In this document: piece after piece, positions 50,313 through 61,227 of the stretch | Layout: every line of letters starts with the position of its first letter | Position numbering within the stretch: position 1 is the stretch's first letter | Assembly (NCBI GenBank): GCA_026706815.1 | Contig: JAPOYA010000024.1 | Span: forward strand, 62,001 to 126,000 | DNA from: Acidimicrobiaceae bacterium | GTDB lineage: Bacteria > Actinomycetota > Acidimicrobiia > Acidimicrobiales > Aldehydirespiratoraceae | Direction of reading: 5' to 3' | DNA length: 64,000 bases | Program-made: the position numbers and the translations under genes | Notes under the pieces: generated by a model | What the model was told of the DNA's origin: nothing | Seen by the model: the letters and a program-made list of their open reading frames with translations, nothing else | Databases searched by the model: none

Positions 50313-51194
50313 ATGGACACTGCCGAGCTGCTGGCTCGCTGCGATTTCGGGGATGAGAACGAACTGGCACTCGGCGTAAGTGGAGGGGCCGACAGCACGG
50401 CGATGGCTCTGCTGGCGGCCGAGGCTGGCAGGTCATTCGCGATCTGGCATGTTCATCACGGCCTGCGGGAAGCTTCTGACACTGAGGCCGAGCTCGTCGA
50501 GAAGCTGGCGGCGTCTCTCGGTGTGCCCTATGAGCTTCGACGACTCGAATTGACCGACGGGCCGGATCTTGAGGCGACCGCGCGAGAGGCCCGCTACACC
50601 GCGTTGCCCGCTGATGTGTGTGTGGCGCACACAGCCGATGACCGTGCTGAGACGGTATTGCTCAATCTGTTGCGCGGCGCGGGTTTGGCCGGCGTGGCTG
50701 CGCCGTTTTCTCGTGTGCGTCGCCCGATCATCGGTTTGCGTCGGGCCGAGACCAGCGCTTTGTGTGAGTTCGCGGGTGTTCCGGTTGTCGACGACCCAAT
50801 GAACGACGACCCCCGTTTCGCTCGGGTGGTGGTGCGCGGTCAGCTGATGCCTGCCGCTGCGAATGCCCTGAGACGCGACCCGGTTCCCTTGCTGAATCGC
50901 CACGCCGACCTCGTCGCAGACGCTCTCATGGTCATTCAAGATGCTGCTGCGGGGCTCGACGCAACCGATACGGCAGCGTTGCGAGCCGCTCCCCGCGCCG
51001 TGGCCTCAGAAGCGCTGCGGCAGTGGTTGATGGCTGAGTCGGGCAACCGCCTGGCGGTCGACGCGGCCTCGATCAGTCGGGTCATGGATGTAGTGGACGG
51101 ATCAGCGCGAGCCACCGAGGTCGAAGGCGGCATCCGGGTAGCTCGAACCACCGGCCGTCTCCGCCTGGACCACCCACCGCAGAGACGAGAGTAA
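50313..51194 (+). CDS. tilS: tRNA(Ile)-lysidine synthetase
   Basis: Modifies C34 of tRNA-Ile(CAU) to lysidine. The PP-loop [17 protein letters not shown], the HVHHGLRE segment, and [22 protein letters not shown] are the family core. It has 293 residues, the short form without the C-terminal domains of E. coli TilS. It lies 3 nt after the metalloprotease gene and 44 nt before hpt, the usual actinobacterial order. Confidence 0.92.
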   Translation: MDTAELLARCDFGDENELALGVSGGADSTAMALLAAEAGRSFAIWHVHHGLREASDTEAELVEKLAASLGVPYELRRLELTDGPDLEATAREARYTALPADVCVAHTADDRAETVLLNLLRGAGLAGVAAPFSRVRRPIIGLRRAETSALCEFAGVPVVDDPMNDDPRFARVVVRGQLMPAAANALRRDPVPLLNRHADLVADALMVIQDAAAGLDATDTAALRAAPRAVASEALRQWLMAESGNRLAVDAASISRVMDVVDGSARATEVEGGIRVARTTGRLRLDHPPQRRE

Positions 51195-51238
51195 CCCGGG
51201 CCGGTCAGCGCCGGTCGGCGCTTGTAGGGTTTGGGGCG

Positions 51239-51790
51239 ATGACGGTTCCGGAGGGGAACATCGGTCGAGTCTTGGTCGGCTCAGAGCAGATCACGACGCG
51301 CGTGCAAGAGCTGGGAACGCAAATCACTGAGGACTACGAAAGGCGCAGTCTGCTGCTCGTGGGAGTCCTGAAGGGCGCGTTCGTCTTCATGAGCGACCTT
51401 GCCCGCGAGATTCGGCTTCCGGTCGAGATGGACTTCATGGCGGTCTCCTCCTACGGCGTGTCAACGAAATCGAGCGGTGTGGTCAGGATCGTGAAGGATC
51501 TCGACGTCGATATCGCAGGTCGGGATGTTCTACTGGTTGAGGACATCGTCGATTCTGGATCAACCCTGAGATACCTGCTGCGGTTGCTGGCTGAGCGGAG
51601 ACCAGCCAGCCTCGAAGTCTGTGCCCTGCTCGTTCGCGATGGTGCCAGAACTGACGATATTGCCTATGTCGGGTTCTCGATTCCGCCTGACTTCGTGGTC
51701 GGGTACGGGCTGGACGTCGCCGAGCATTATCGCGAACTGAGCTCAATTCGCGTCTTTGAGCCCGCAAACTCAGCTAGCTTGCCACCGTGA
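51239..51790 (+). CDS. hpt: Hypoxanthine(-guanine) phosphoribosyltransferase
   Basis: Purine salvage enzyme using PRPP. It has the PRPP loop [18 protein letters not shown], the first loop [19 protein letters not shown] and [12 protein letters not shown]; 183 residues. The stop overlaps the folE start as GTGA. Confidence 0.94.
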   Translation: MTVPEGNIGRVLVGSEQITTRVQELGTQITEDYERRSLLLVGVLKGAFVFMSDLAREIRLPVEMDFMAVSSYGVSTKSSGVVRIVKDLDVDIAGRDVLLVEDIVDSGSTLRYLLRLLAERRPASLEVCALLVRDGARTDDIAYVGFSIPPDFVVGYGLDVAEHYRELSSIRVFEPANSASLPP

Positions 51791-52404
51791 ACTCGCCCGA
51801 CGACTACATCCAGCCACTGGTCGACGGTTCGCAGGCGCCTCAAGTCGACCAGCCGCGGATTGCAGCCGCAGTTCGGGAAATACTGGCCGCGATCGGTGAG
51901 GATCCGAACCGAGAGGGCCTGCTCGAAACTCCTGATCGGGTCGCTCGAATGTATGCCGAAGTGTGCGCCGGGCTTCACGAAGATCCGGTCGCATACCTCA
52001 AAACAACCTTCGAGGTGGGTCATGACGAGATGGTCATGGTTCGCGATATTCCGCTCTACTCGCTGTGCGAGCATCATCTCATTCCGTTTCTGGGAACCGC
52101 TCATGTGGCTTATATCCCCAGCGGGTCTGGTCAGGTCACGGGGTTGTCCAAATTGGCTCGTCTGGTCGACGGCTACGCCAAACGCCCGCAGGTGCAGGAG
52201 CGGCTCACCACGCAGATTGCTGAAGCGATCGAGAAGTCACTGCAACCCCGTGGAGTGCTCGTCGTGATCGAAGCGGAACATCTCTGCATGTCGATGCGGG
52301 GAGTCCGCAAGCCGGGGACGACAACGGTCACATCAAGCGTGACCGGAATTTTCCGCGAGAACGTCGCCACCCGGGCCGAAGCGCTGCGTTTTCTTGATCG
52401 GTGA
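51787..52404 (+). CDS. folE: GTP cyclohydrolase I
   Basis: First step of folate synthesis, GTP to dihydroneopterin triphosphate. The zinc and active-site segments [20 protein letters not shown] and [15 protein letters not shown] are intact, with [16 protein letters not shown] earlier; 205 residues. GTG start overlaps hpt, stop overlaps folP, both by 4 nt. Confidence 0.95.
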   Translation: MNSPDDYIQPLVDGSQAPQVDQPRIAAAVREILAAIGEDPNREGLLETPDRVARMYAEVCAGLHEDPVAYLKTTFEVGHDEMVMVRDIPLYSLCEHHLIPFLGTAHVAYIPSGSGQVTGLSKLARLVDGYAKRPQVQERLTTQIAEAIEKSLQPRGVLVVIEAEHLCMSMRGVRKPGTTTVTSSVTGIFRENVATRAEALRFLDR

Positions 52405-53195
52405 AAGACATGACCCGGGTCATGGGCATCGTCAACGTCACGCCCGATTCGTTCTCAGACGGCGGCCTTTGGCTCCAAAGCGACGCGGCGATCGCCCGCG
52501 CCGAATCGTTGATCGAACAAGGCGCCGACGTCATCGACGTCGGCGGTGAGAGCACAAGACCCGGGTCGCACCCCGTGGATGAGGCCACCGAACTCGAGCG
52601 AACCATTCCGGTCATCTCCGCGGTGGCTGCCAAAGGCGTTGAGGTATCCATCGACACGACCAAAGCAGCGGTGGCGAGAGCCGCCATCGATGCGGGGGCC
52701 ACGATTGTCAACGATGTGTCTGCATCGCTTGAGAATGTCGCGGCTTCAACCGGTGCAGGTTGGATCGCCATGCACGCGCTGGGCGACAGCGCAACCATGC
52801 AAGACGACCCGCGCTATGACGACGTGGTGGAAGACATCGCCGACTTTTTGGCCGATGCCGTGCGGCGAGGACACGCGGCTGGAGTGGAACGCATTTGGGT
52901 TGATCCCGGAATCGGCTTCGGCAAGACGAAGCAGCACAATCTGGAACTGTTGGCCAACATCGATCGTTTCGCACAGATCGCGCCGGTTCTTGTCGGTGCG
53001 AGCCGCAAGAGCGTTGTCGGACAGGTGCATGCGCAATCAGACGGTCTCTTAGGCGAGAATCCGATCACAGGATCCGATGACCGGCTCGAAGGCTCCGTGG
53101 GGATTGCGGTGTGGAGCGCGTATCTTGGAGTCGACATGATCCGAGTGCATGACGTCAGGGCCACGGTCCACGCCTTGAGCTTGTTGAAAGCATGA
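52401..53195 (+). CDS. folP: Dihydropteroate synthase
   Basis: Joins pterin pyrophosphate and p-aminobenzoate; the sulfonamide target. It has [16 protein letters not shown], the [15 protein letters not shown] loop, and [20 protein letters not shown]. The 264-residue protein ends in the family [14 protein letters not shown] start overlaps folE. The spacer to the next gene is 13 nt. Confidence 0.94.
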   Translation: MKDMTRVMGIVNVTPDSFSDGGLWLQSDAAIARAESLIEQGADVIDVGGESTRPGSHPVDEATELERTIPVISAVAAKGVEVSIDTTKAAVARAAIDAGATIVNDVSASLENVAASTGAGWIAMHALGDSATMQDDPRYDDVVEDIADFLADAVRRGHAAGVERIWVDPGIGFGKTKQHNLELLANIDRFAQIAPVLVGASRKSVVGQVHAQSDGLLGENPITGSDDRLEGSVGIAVWSAYLGVDMIRVHDVRATVHALSLLKA

Positions 53196-53208
53196 AGGGT
53201 GTGGATGG

Positions 53209-53829
53209 ATGGCGATGAGGGGCCGTTGGGCACAGGGCATCAAACCGAGACATTTCCGCTGGGTCCTCAAGGATCAGATAGCTGTTTGCGAGCGGCCCGG
53301 TGGCTACGGCTTCGACCATCGCAAGGTGCGCCGACTGGAGGAGATCATCTGGCTGCGAGAGCAGGGGTTTCACTTCGTTGTGTCGCTGATCGGCTCCAAG
53401 CACAACCTTCACAACTACGAAGAGCTCGGCTTGCCCTACCACCATGTTCCGTTCGCCGGTTTGAGCGATGGGCCGTTGGGACTGACGCGGGCGATGGCAG
53501 CAATCCGCGACCATGTCCGAGCTGGACACAAGATTGTCATTCACCGCGAGGAGTTGGGCGAGACGATCACAGGCTTGATCGCCGCGTACCTCCTGTGGAT
53601 GGGTCTGGTGCCCGACGGCCCGCGGGCGATCATGGTGACCGAACAGCTCTTCGAGCGTGAACTGACGTCAGCCGGTCGCGAGATGGTGGCGATGCTGGAA
53701 AGATGCGACTTGCAAGACGATGTCCCAACCGGCGCTTTCGTCAACATCGTCGACGAGTTCGATGACGGGGACGCTGACGAAATCGACTCGGGCAATGGTG
53801 ACTGCGACGATGGCGAGTCCGGTGTCTGA
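53209..53829 (+). CDS. Dual-specificity-phosphatase-like protein lacking the catalytic Cys and Arg
   Basis: A 206-residue protein that follows the DSP/tyrosine phosphatase plan: an early IAVCERPGGYG strand, LEEIIWLREQGFHFVVSLI, then YHHVPFAGLSDGPL and a P-loop position reading IVIHREELGETITG (110-122). Where phosphatases have His-Cys-x5-Arg, this has His112-Arg113 and Thr119, so catalysis by the known mechanism is not possible. The tail after 180 is acidic. It sits inside the folate operon between folP and folB, overlapping folB, and might be a regulatory or binding protein. Family assignment is from pattern only. Confidence 0.6.
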   Translation: MAMRGRWAQGIKPRHFRWVLKDQIAVCERPGGYGFDHRKVRRLEEIIWLREQGFHFVVSLIGSKHNLHNYEELGLPYHHVPFAGLSDGPLGLTRAMAAIRDHVRAGHKIVIHREELGETITGLIAAYLLWMGLVPDGPRAIMVTEQLFERELTSAGREMVAMLERCDLQDDVPTGAFVNIVDEFDDGDADEIDSGNGDCDDGESGV

Positions 53830-54184
53830 TCCTGACGTCATCTTGCTGCGCGGCCTGCGTCTCGCGTGTGTCTGCGGCGCGCTGCCCGAGGAACAGGATC
53901 GGCGGCAGCCCTACGAGTTGGATATCGACGTTGTGGCGGATCTCCCGGCGACGACCACCGATGAGCTCGCCGACACGATCGACTACGGCAGCATCCTCGC
54001 CCGAGTCGAAGCGGTCACTGTCAACGAGTCCTTCCAGCTCTTCGAGCGTATGGCACAGCGGATCGCGGAGGCAGTGCTTGCCGATGAGCGGATCCTCCGA
54101 GTCACAGTCGAGGTGAGAAAGCTGCGTCCACCGGTCACCCAGTTCCTCGATTCCAGCGGTGTCCGGATTGTTCGACAGCGATGA
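53822..54184 (+). CDS. folB: Dihydroneopterin aldolase
   Basis: Converts dihydroneopterin to hydroxymethyl-dihydropterin. A 120-residue tunnelling-fold protein: ILLRGLRLACVCGALPEEQ, PYELDIDVVADL, TIDYGSILARVEAV and VTVEVRKLRPPV. The usual H-G at the first loop is C-G here. GTG 53822 is chosen over ATG 53810 since the protein then begins in family style with a short overlap. The stop overlaps folK as ATGA. Confidence 0.88.
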   Translation: MSDPDVILLRGLRLACVCGALPEEQDRRQPYELDIDVVADLPATTTDELADTIDYGSILARVEAVTVNESFQLFERMAQRIAEAVLADERILRVTVEVRKLRPPVTQFLDSSGVRIVRQR

Positions 54185-54690
54185 CCGACCATCACAGGGC
54201 GTTCCTGGGGTTTGGCTCAAATCTTGGCGACCGGGTCGGCTACTTGCGCGAAGGCGTGGCGGCGGTTCCAGACATGGTCGGGGTGTCCGACGTGTACGAG
54301 ACCGCACCGGTCGGCGGTCCTGAGCAGGGCCCTTATCTGAACCTCGTCGTGGAATTGAGCACCCGTCTCGGCGCGCGGGAGTTGCTCGGCGTTTGCCGGC
54401 GCCTTGAAAGCGCTGCTCAGCGGGTGCGTGAAGTTCGCTGGGGCGCCCGCACTCTCGACGTCGATGTGCTTTGGGTAGACGGCGAGACGCTTTCCGACCC
54501 CGACCTCGTCGTCCCTCACCCGCGAATGTTCGAACGGAGCTTCGTGCTGATACCGCTGCGCGACCTCGCCGCGGATCTGCTCCCGGAGGGTTTCGACGTC
54601 GACAGTGCGAGCCGTCAAGATCAGGTGGTGCGTCGTGGCCGCCTCGACGAACTGGCGTCGTTGAGCCGGCCATGCCGGGTTGATTCATGA
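54181..54690 (+). CDS. folK: 2-amino-4-hydroxy-6-hydroxymethyldihydropteridine pyrophosphokinase
   Basis: Pyrophosphorylates hydroxymethyl-dihydropterin for FolP. Typical marks: FLGFGSNLGDRVGYLREG, VYETAPVGGPEQGPYLNLVVEL, and RWGARTLDVDVLWVDG with the two metal-binding aspartates, then VPHPRMFERSFVLIPL. The 169-residue gene overlaps its neighbours by 4 nt on both sides. Confidence 0.94.
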   Translation: MTDHHRAFLGFGSNLGDRVGYLREGVAAVPDMVGVSDVYETAPVGGPEQGPYLNLVVELSTRLGARELLGVCRRLESAAQRVREVRWGARTLDVDVLWVDGETLSDPDLVVPHPRMFERSFVLIPLRDLAADLLPEGFDVDSASRQDQVVRRGRLDELASLSRPCRVDS

Positions 54691-55394
54691 GGAAGGTCCG
54701 CATCATCGGCGGCGGGCGTGCCGGCAGGTCGTTGGGCAACGCGCTCGCCTCCGCGGGTTGGGGAGTGCTGGGCTACCTGGGTCGCGACAATGACCTGAGC
54801 ACTGCATCGGTGGATACCGATGTGCTGGTGATCGCTACTCCGGACGACAGGATTGCGTCTGTTTCCGAGTTGGTTCGCCCGACGCCGACGACTCTGGTTC
54901 TTCATCTGTCCGGTGCTTTGGGCCTTGAGGTTCTCAAGAGTCACTCACGCTGCGCGGCTATGCACCCACTGGTCTCCCTGCCGTCGGCAGATCTGGGAGC
55001 CGAGCGGCTGCGCGGTGCGTGGTTCGCGGTGACCGGTGACGCTGAAGTCGACTCGCTGGTCACTGCGCTGGGTGGTCGCTCATTTGCCGTCAAGGACAGT
55101 GTACGCCCTCTGTACCACGCCGCTGCGGTGATTTCGTCCAACCATCTAGTCGCGTTGTTGGGTCAAGCGGAAAGGGTCGCCGACCTTGCAGGTGTACCGC
55201 TTGAGGTGATGCTCGATCTTGCCCGAGACACCGTCGACAACGTCCGGCGTTTGGGCCCCGCGGCAGCACTCACGGGTCCAGCGGCACGTGGTGACGAAGC
55301 TACGATCAAACGCCATCTCCAAGCCCTGCCCCCCGGCGAACGCGTCGTCTACGAGACGCTCGTCAACGAGGCAAAGCGCTTGGCCGAAAGCTGA
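54687..55394 (+). CDS. Rossmann-fold/DUF2520 oxidoreductase-like protein
   Basis: A 235-residue protein with a nucleotide-binding start RIIGGGRAGRSLGNALASAGW, VLVIATPDDRIASV and the DUF2520 helical half (LYHAAAVISSNHLVALLGQAERVADLAG). Family members resemble ketopantoate or pyrroline-carboxylate reductases and are often encoded next to panC, as here. The exact reaction is unknown; a ketopantoate reductase-like role is a guess from context. Confidence 0.85.
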   Translation: MRKVRIIGGGRAGRSLGNALASAGWGVLGYLGRDNDLSTASVDTDVLVIATPDDRIASVSELVRPTPTTLVLHLSGALGLEVLKSHSRCAAMHPLVSLPSADLGAERLRGAWFAVTGDAEVDSLVTALGGRSFAVKDSVRPLYHAAAVISSNHLVALLGQAERVADLAGVPLEVMLDLARDTVDNVRRLGPAAALTGPAARGDEATIKRHLQALPPGERVVYETLVNEAKRLAES

Positions 55395-55490
55395 CCCGAA
55401 GGTCGGGGATCACGCGCGCAACTCGGCCCGCTAGCGTGCGTCTGTATGCCGGTGCTGCCGGCAGCTCAAGTTCGGCCGACCACACGTCCA

Positions 55491-56336
55491 ATGGAAACAA
55501 TCACGACAATCCCCGAGATGCGAGAGAGGCTCGACGCCGAGCGTCGCGCTGGCCGCGGGATCGGTTTTGTGCCGACGATGGGGTACTTGCACGCCGGTCA
55601 CCTGTCGCTGGTGGCGACTGCCGCGGCTCACGATCCGGTGACGGTCGTTTCGATTTTCGTGAACCCGCTGCAGTTCGCCGAAGGCGAAGACCTCGATTCC
55701 TACCCCCGAGATCTTGCGGCTGACAGCGCCGGGTGCTCAGACCTTGGAGTCGACTATCTGTTCGTTCCCTCCGTTGAGGAGATGTACCCCAGCCCGATCG
55801 ACACCGTCGTCAAGGTGCCATCGGTCGCGGCCCCTCTGGAGGGCGTGGCGCGTCCTCACCATTTCGCAGGCGTGGCGACCGTCGTTGCCAAATTGTTCTC
55901 GATCGTCGGCCAGTGCCGCGCCTATTTCGGAGCGAAGGACTGGCAGCAGGTTTGCGTGGTCAGACGCATGGTCAGCGATCTGAGCATGCCGGTGGAGGTG
56001 GTGGCATGTCCGACAGTTCGTGAGCCTGACGGGTTGGCGATGTCGAGTCGCAACGTCTACCTCACCCCAAAAGAGAGAGCCCAGGCTCCGGTTCTGCGCG
56101 CTTCCCTTGACGCCGGCCTGGATGCGATCACCAGCGGGGAGACTGATTCGGCGGTTGTGGAGGCGACCATGGCAGCCGTTGTGAACACCGCGGGCCTTGC
56201 CTCGCTCGACTATGCGTCCGCGGTGCAGGCCGATTCGCTCGTCAGCGACGGTCCACTGCACGGTGAGGTGCGGCTTCTCGTAGCAGCTCGCTTCGGAAAG
56301 GCCCGGCTCATCGACAACGACGGCGCAGAGATCTGA
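55491..56336 (+). CDS. panC: Pantothenate synthetase
   Basis: Condenses pantoate and beta-alanine with ATP. Family motifs: GFVPTMGYLHAGHLSLV, VVSIFVNPLQFAEGEDLDSYPRD, FAGVATVVAKLF, YFGAKDWQQ and DGLAMSSRNVYL. ATG 55491 gives the standard METITTIPEMRERL start and 281 residues; the frame is open a little upstream. It precedes coaX, linking the two ends of coenzyme A precursor supply. Confidence 0.94.
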   Translation: METITTIPEMRERLDAERRAGRGIGFVPTMGYLHAGHLSLVATAAAHDPVTVVSIFVNPLQFAEGEDLDSYPRDLAADSAGCSDLGVDYLFVPSVEEMYPSPIDTVVKVPSVAAPLEGVARPHHFAGVATVVAKLFSIVGQCRAYFGAKDWQQVCVVRRMVSDLSMPVEVVACPTVREPDGLAMSSRNVYLTPKERAQAPVLRASLDAGLDAITSGETDSAVVEATMAAVVNTAGLASLDYASAVQADSLVSDGPLHGEVRLLVAARFGKARLIDNDGAEI

Positions 56337-56401
56337 TCGGCTCTGCCCGCAGGGGCGCTGTCCATAGGGGACAGGGGCGGGGCAGCGGGTAGCGTTGTCG
56401 C

Positions 56402-57196
56402 GTGCTTCTAACGATTGACGTCGGAAATACACAGAGTGTTCTAGGCCTCTACGATCTCGACAGTGATTCCGGTGAGGGCGCCGCAGTCGGCTTGGTCGAT
56501 CACTGGCGACTGTCGACTGACGCGGAGAGAACGTCCGATGAGCACTCGGTGCTCATTCGTTCGCTGCTCAGCACTTCAGGGGTTGATCTGGAACGGGATC
56601 TCACCGGCACCGCGATCTGCTCCGGCGTCCCGCGGATTCTTGCAGTTCTACGTGAAATGGTTGAGCGCTACTCGCCGTTCGATCCCATCGTTATAGAACC
56701 AGGCATAAAGACAGGCATTCCGATCCTCTACGACAACCCCAAAGAGGTCGGCGCTGACCGAATAGCCAATGCCATCGGGGCTTTCGACCTCTACGGTGGG
56801 CCCACGGTCGTTGTTGATTTCGGGACGGGCAACAATTTTGACGTCATCTCGGAGTTCGGTGAATTTCTCGGAGGGGCGATCGCTCCAGGTATAGAGATCA
56901 GCCTTGACGCCCTGTTCGGCAGAGCTGCGGCGCTGCGCGCGGTCGAGCTCGTCGAGCCGCGCAGTGTGATTGGCAAATCGACGGTCGAGTCCATTCAGTC
57001 GGGAACCGTGTACGGCTTCGCCGCCATGATCGACGGCATGGTTGATCGCTTCGCTGAGGAGATGGGCGAGATAAACGTGGTTGCCACCGGTGGCCTTGCC
57101 CACCTGATTGCGCCAGTGGCGCGGACGATAGAGAACGTCGAGCCCTTCCTCACGCTTCACGGCCTGAGGATCGTCCACCAACGCAACACCCGCTAG
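56402..57196 (+). CDS. coaX: Type III pantothenate kinase
   Basis: Phosphorylates pantothenate with ATP, first step to coenzyme A. The ASKHA fold shows LLTIDVGNTQSVLGLYD, GADRIANAIGAF and VVATGGLAHLI. The second phosphate loop reads VVDFGTGNNFDVI where most members have a Thr-rich GTATTFD, so nucleotide handling may differ. It has 264 residues from a GTG start. It ends 25 nt before the 103-bp repeat array. Confidence 0.9.
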   Translation: MLLTIDVGNTQSVLGLYDLDSDSGEGAAVGLVDHWRLSTDAERTSDEHSVLIRSLLSTSGVDLERDLTGTAICSGVPRILAVLREMVERYSPFDPIVIEPGIKTGIPILYDNPKEVGADRIANAIGAFDLYGGPTVVVDFGTGNNFDVISEFGEFLGGAIAPGIEISLDALFGRAAALRAVELVEPRSVIGKSTVESIQSGTVYGFAAMIDGMVDRFAEEMGEINVVATGGLAHLIAPVARTIENVEPFLTLHGLRIVHQRNTR

Positions 57197-57220
57197 TGAT
57201 CGAACGGCCTCAGAGCGTCG

Positions 57221-57580
57221 CTAGCGGATGGTGTTGAGGCGTTGTATGAGGTGGTGGCCTGCCGCCCGTGTTGTTTCCGCTCTTGTTCGCTGCGCTCACG
57301 GGCCGCTGGGCCCGGGCGGGCGGCTAGTGGATGGTGTTGAGGCGTTGTATGAGGTGTTGGCCCGCCGCCCGTGTTGTTTCCGCTCTTGTTCGCTGCGCTC
57401 ACGGGCCGCTGGGCCCGGGCGGGCGGCTAGTGGATGGTGTTGAGGCGTTGTATGAGGTGTTGGCCCGCCGCCCGTGTTGTTTCCGCTCTTGTTCGCTGCG
57501 CTCACGGGCCGCTGGGCCCGGGCGGGCGGCTAGCGGATGGTGTTGAGGCGTTGCATGAGGTGGTGGCCCGCCGCCCGCAG
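57221..57580. repeat. Three tandem 103-bp units plus the source copy at the 3' end of the polyprenyl synthase gene
   Basis: Units at 57221-57323, 57324-57426 and 57427-57529; the fourth start at 57530 is the actual gene end and stays homologous to about 57576. Units 2 and 3 are identical and unit 1 has three changes. Each carries a copy of the last about 46 bp of the polyprenyl synthase gene, stop included, plus a GC-rich 6-bp hairpin (CGGGCC/GGCCCG). There are no spacers, so it is not a CRISPR. Confidence 0.92.
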
Positions 57581-58519
57581 GGCTTTGGCGCCTGTCGTGT
57601 CGGGGAGGCCTGAGAGAGCGGCGTCGGCTTTGCCCGCCCAGGTCTCGGCCATGTTGACGGCGAGCTCAACCCCTCCGCCCCGGCGTGTCAGCTCGCGGGC
57701 CCGGTCTCGTTGTTCGATCGTGATGTCGTGTCGGAGCAGTGAGCGGAGCTCGCCGGCAACAGCGGGATCCTGCAGCGAGTAGATCACAGGCAATGTGTAG
57801 ATCCCTTCGAGAAGGTCGTTGCCCGAGGGTTTGCCGAGCTGCTCGTCGGTGGCGATGATGTCCAGGATGTCGTCGACGATCTGAAAGGCCATCCCGTAGG
57901 CGCGTCCGAACTCGGTGAGCGCGTCGATCGTCGGGCGGGGGATGTCAGCGACAATCGCGCCGATCCGACAAGCAGTCGCCAGCAAAGACGACGTCTTGCC
58001 CGAAATCGACCGTTGGTACGCCTCGAACGTGCGATCCGTGTTGTAGGTGGACTCCAACTCGAGAATCTGACCGGTGCAGAGCTCGGTGATGGTCGTGGCC
58101 AGCAGCCCGGCCACCTCGGTGCCGAGTGCGGCTGCCAACTCAGAGGCACGGCCGAGCAGATAGTCGCCGGCGAGGATCGCTCGCAGATTTCCCCACTCCG
58201 CGTTGATGCTCTTGACGCCACGGCGAGTGGTCGCTCCGTCCATGACATCGTCGTGGTACAGCGAGCCGATGTGCACCAGCTCCACCGCACAACCACCGCG
58301 TATCACGTCGATCGAAGCCGCCGAGCCGTCGATGTCGTGAACCGCCGCGGCGGCGATGCAGAAGCCGGGCCTGACTCGCTTTCCGCCGGCATTGATGAGG
58401 TGGCTTGCGACATCAGTCAGAAAGTCGTCCTCGGCGGAAACGACCCGCAACAGTTCGGTCTCCACGCGAAGCAGATCGTCCTGCATCGAGGGGACCAGGG
58501 AAAGCGGAGTCGCAGCCAC
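57530..58519 (-). CDS. Polyprenyl diphosphate synthase (all-trans, quinone side-chain type)
   Basis: Elongates farnesyl or geranyl diphosphate with isopentenyl diphosphate to make the menaquinone side chain. Both Asp-rich sites are intact: [16 protein letters not shown] and [28 protein letters not shown] and [16 protein letters not shown] are also typical. Length 329. Chain length is not determined. The last residues ([11 protein letters not shown]) are encoded in the region copied three times downstream. Confidence 0.92.
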   Translation of the reverse strand: MAATPLSLVPSMQDDLLRVETELLRVVSAEDDFLTDVASHLINAGGKRVRPGFCIAAAAVHDIDGSAASIDVIRGGCAVELVHIGSLYHDDVMDGATTRRGVKSINAEWGNLRAILAGDYLLGRASELAAALGTEVAGLLATTITELCTGQILELESTYNTDRTFEAYQRSISGKTSSLLATACRIGAIVADIPRPTIDALTEFGRAYGMAFQIVDDILDIIATDEQLGKPSGNDLLEGIYTLPVIYSLQDPAVAGELRSLLRHDITIEQRDRARELTRRGGGVELAVNMAETWAGKADAALSGLPDTTGAKALRAAGHHLMQRLNTIR

Positions 58520-58646
58520 GCTCAGAGGTTACTTGCCCAATCTCCTCCCAGGCGTCAATCGGGTCGTTGTGCATTCGATGGTTCTTACCGACAAGCCTGC
58601 CTGTACACTTGGGTTTGCAAAGCCCGATATTCAGGAAGGAAACCCG

Positions 58647-61184
<2,538 letters not shown>

Positions 61185-61227
61185 AGGGGCCACCGCACGG
61201 TGATGTGCTCAGCGGTCTAGCGTTCAT

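Noticed and set aside
57221-57529. Possible CRISPR array
   Set aside because: Units are contiguous 103-bp tandem copies without unique spacers and derive from a neighbouring gene end; no cas genes are present.
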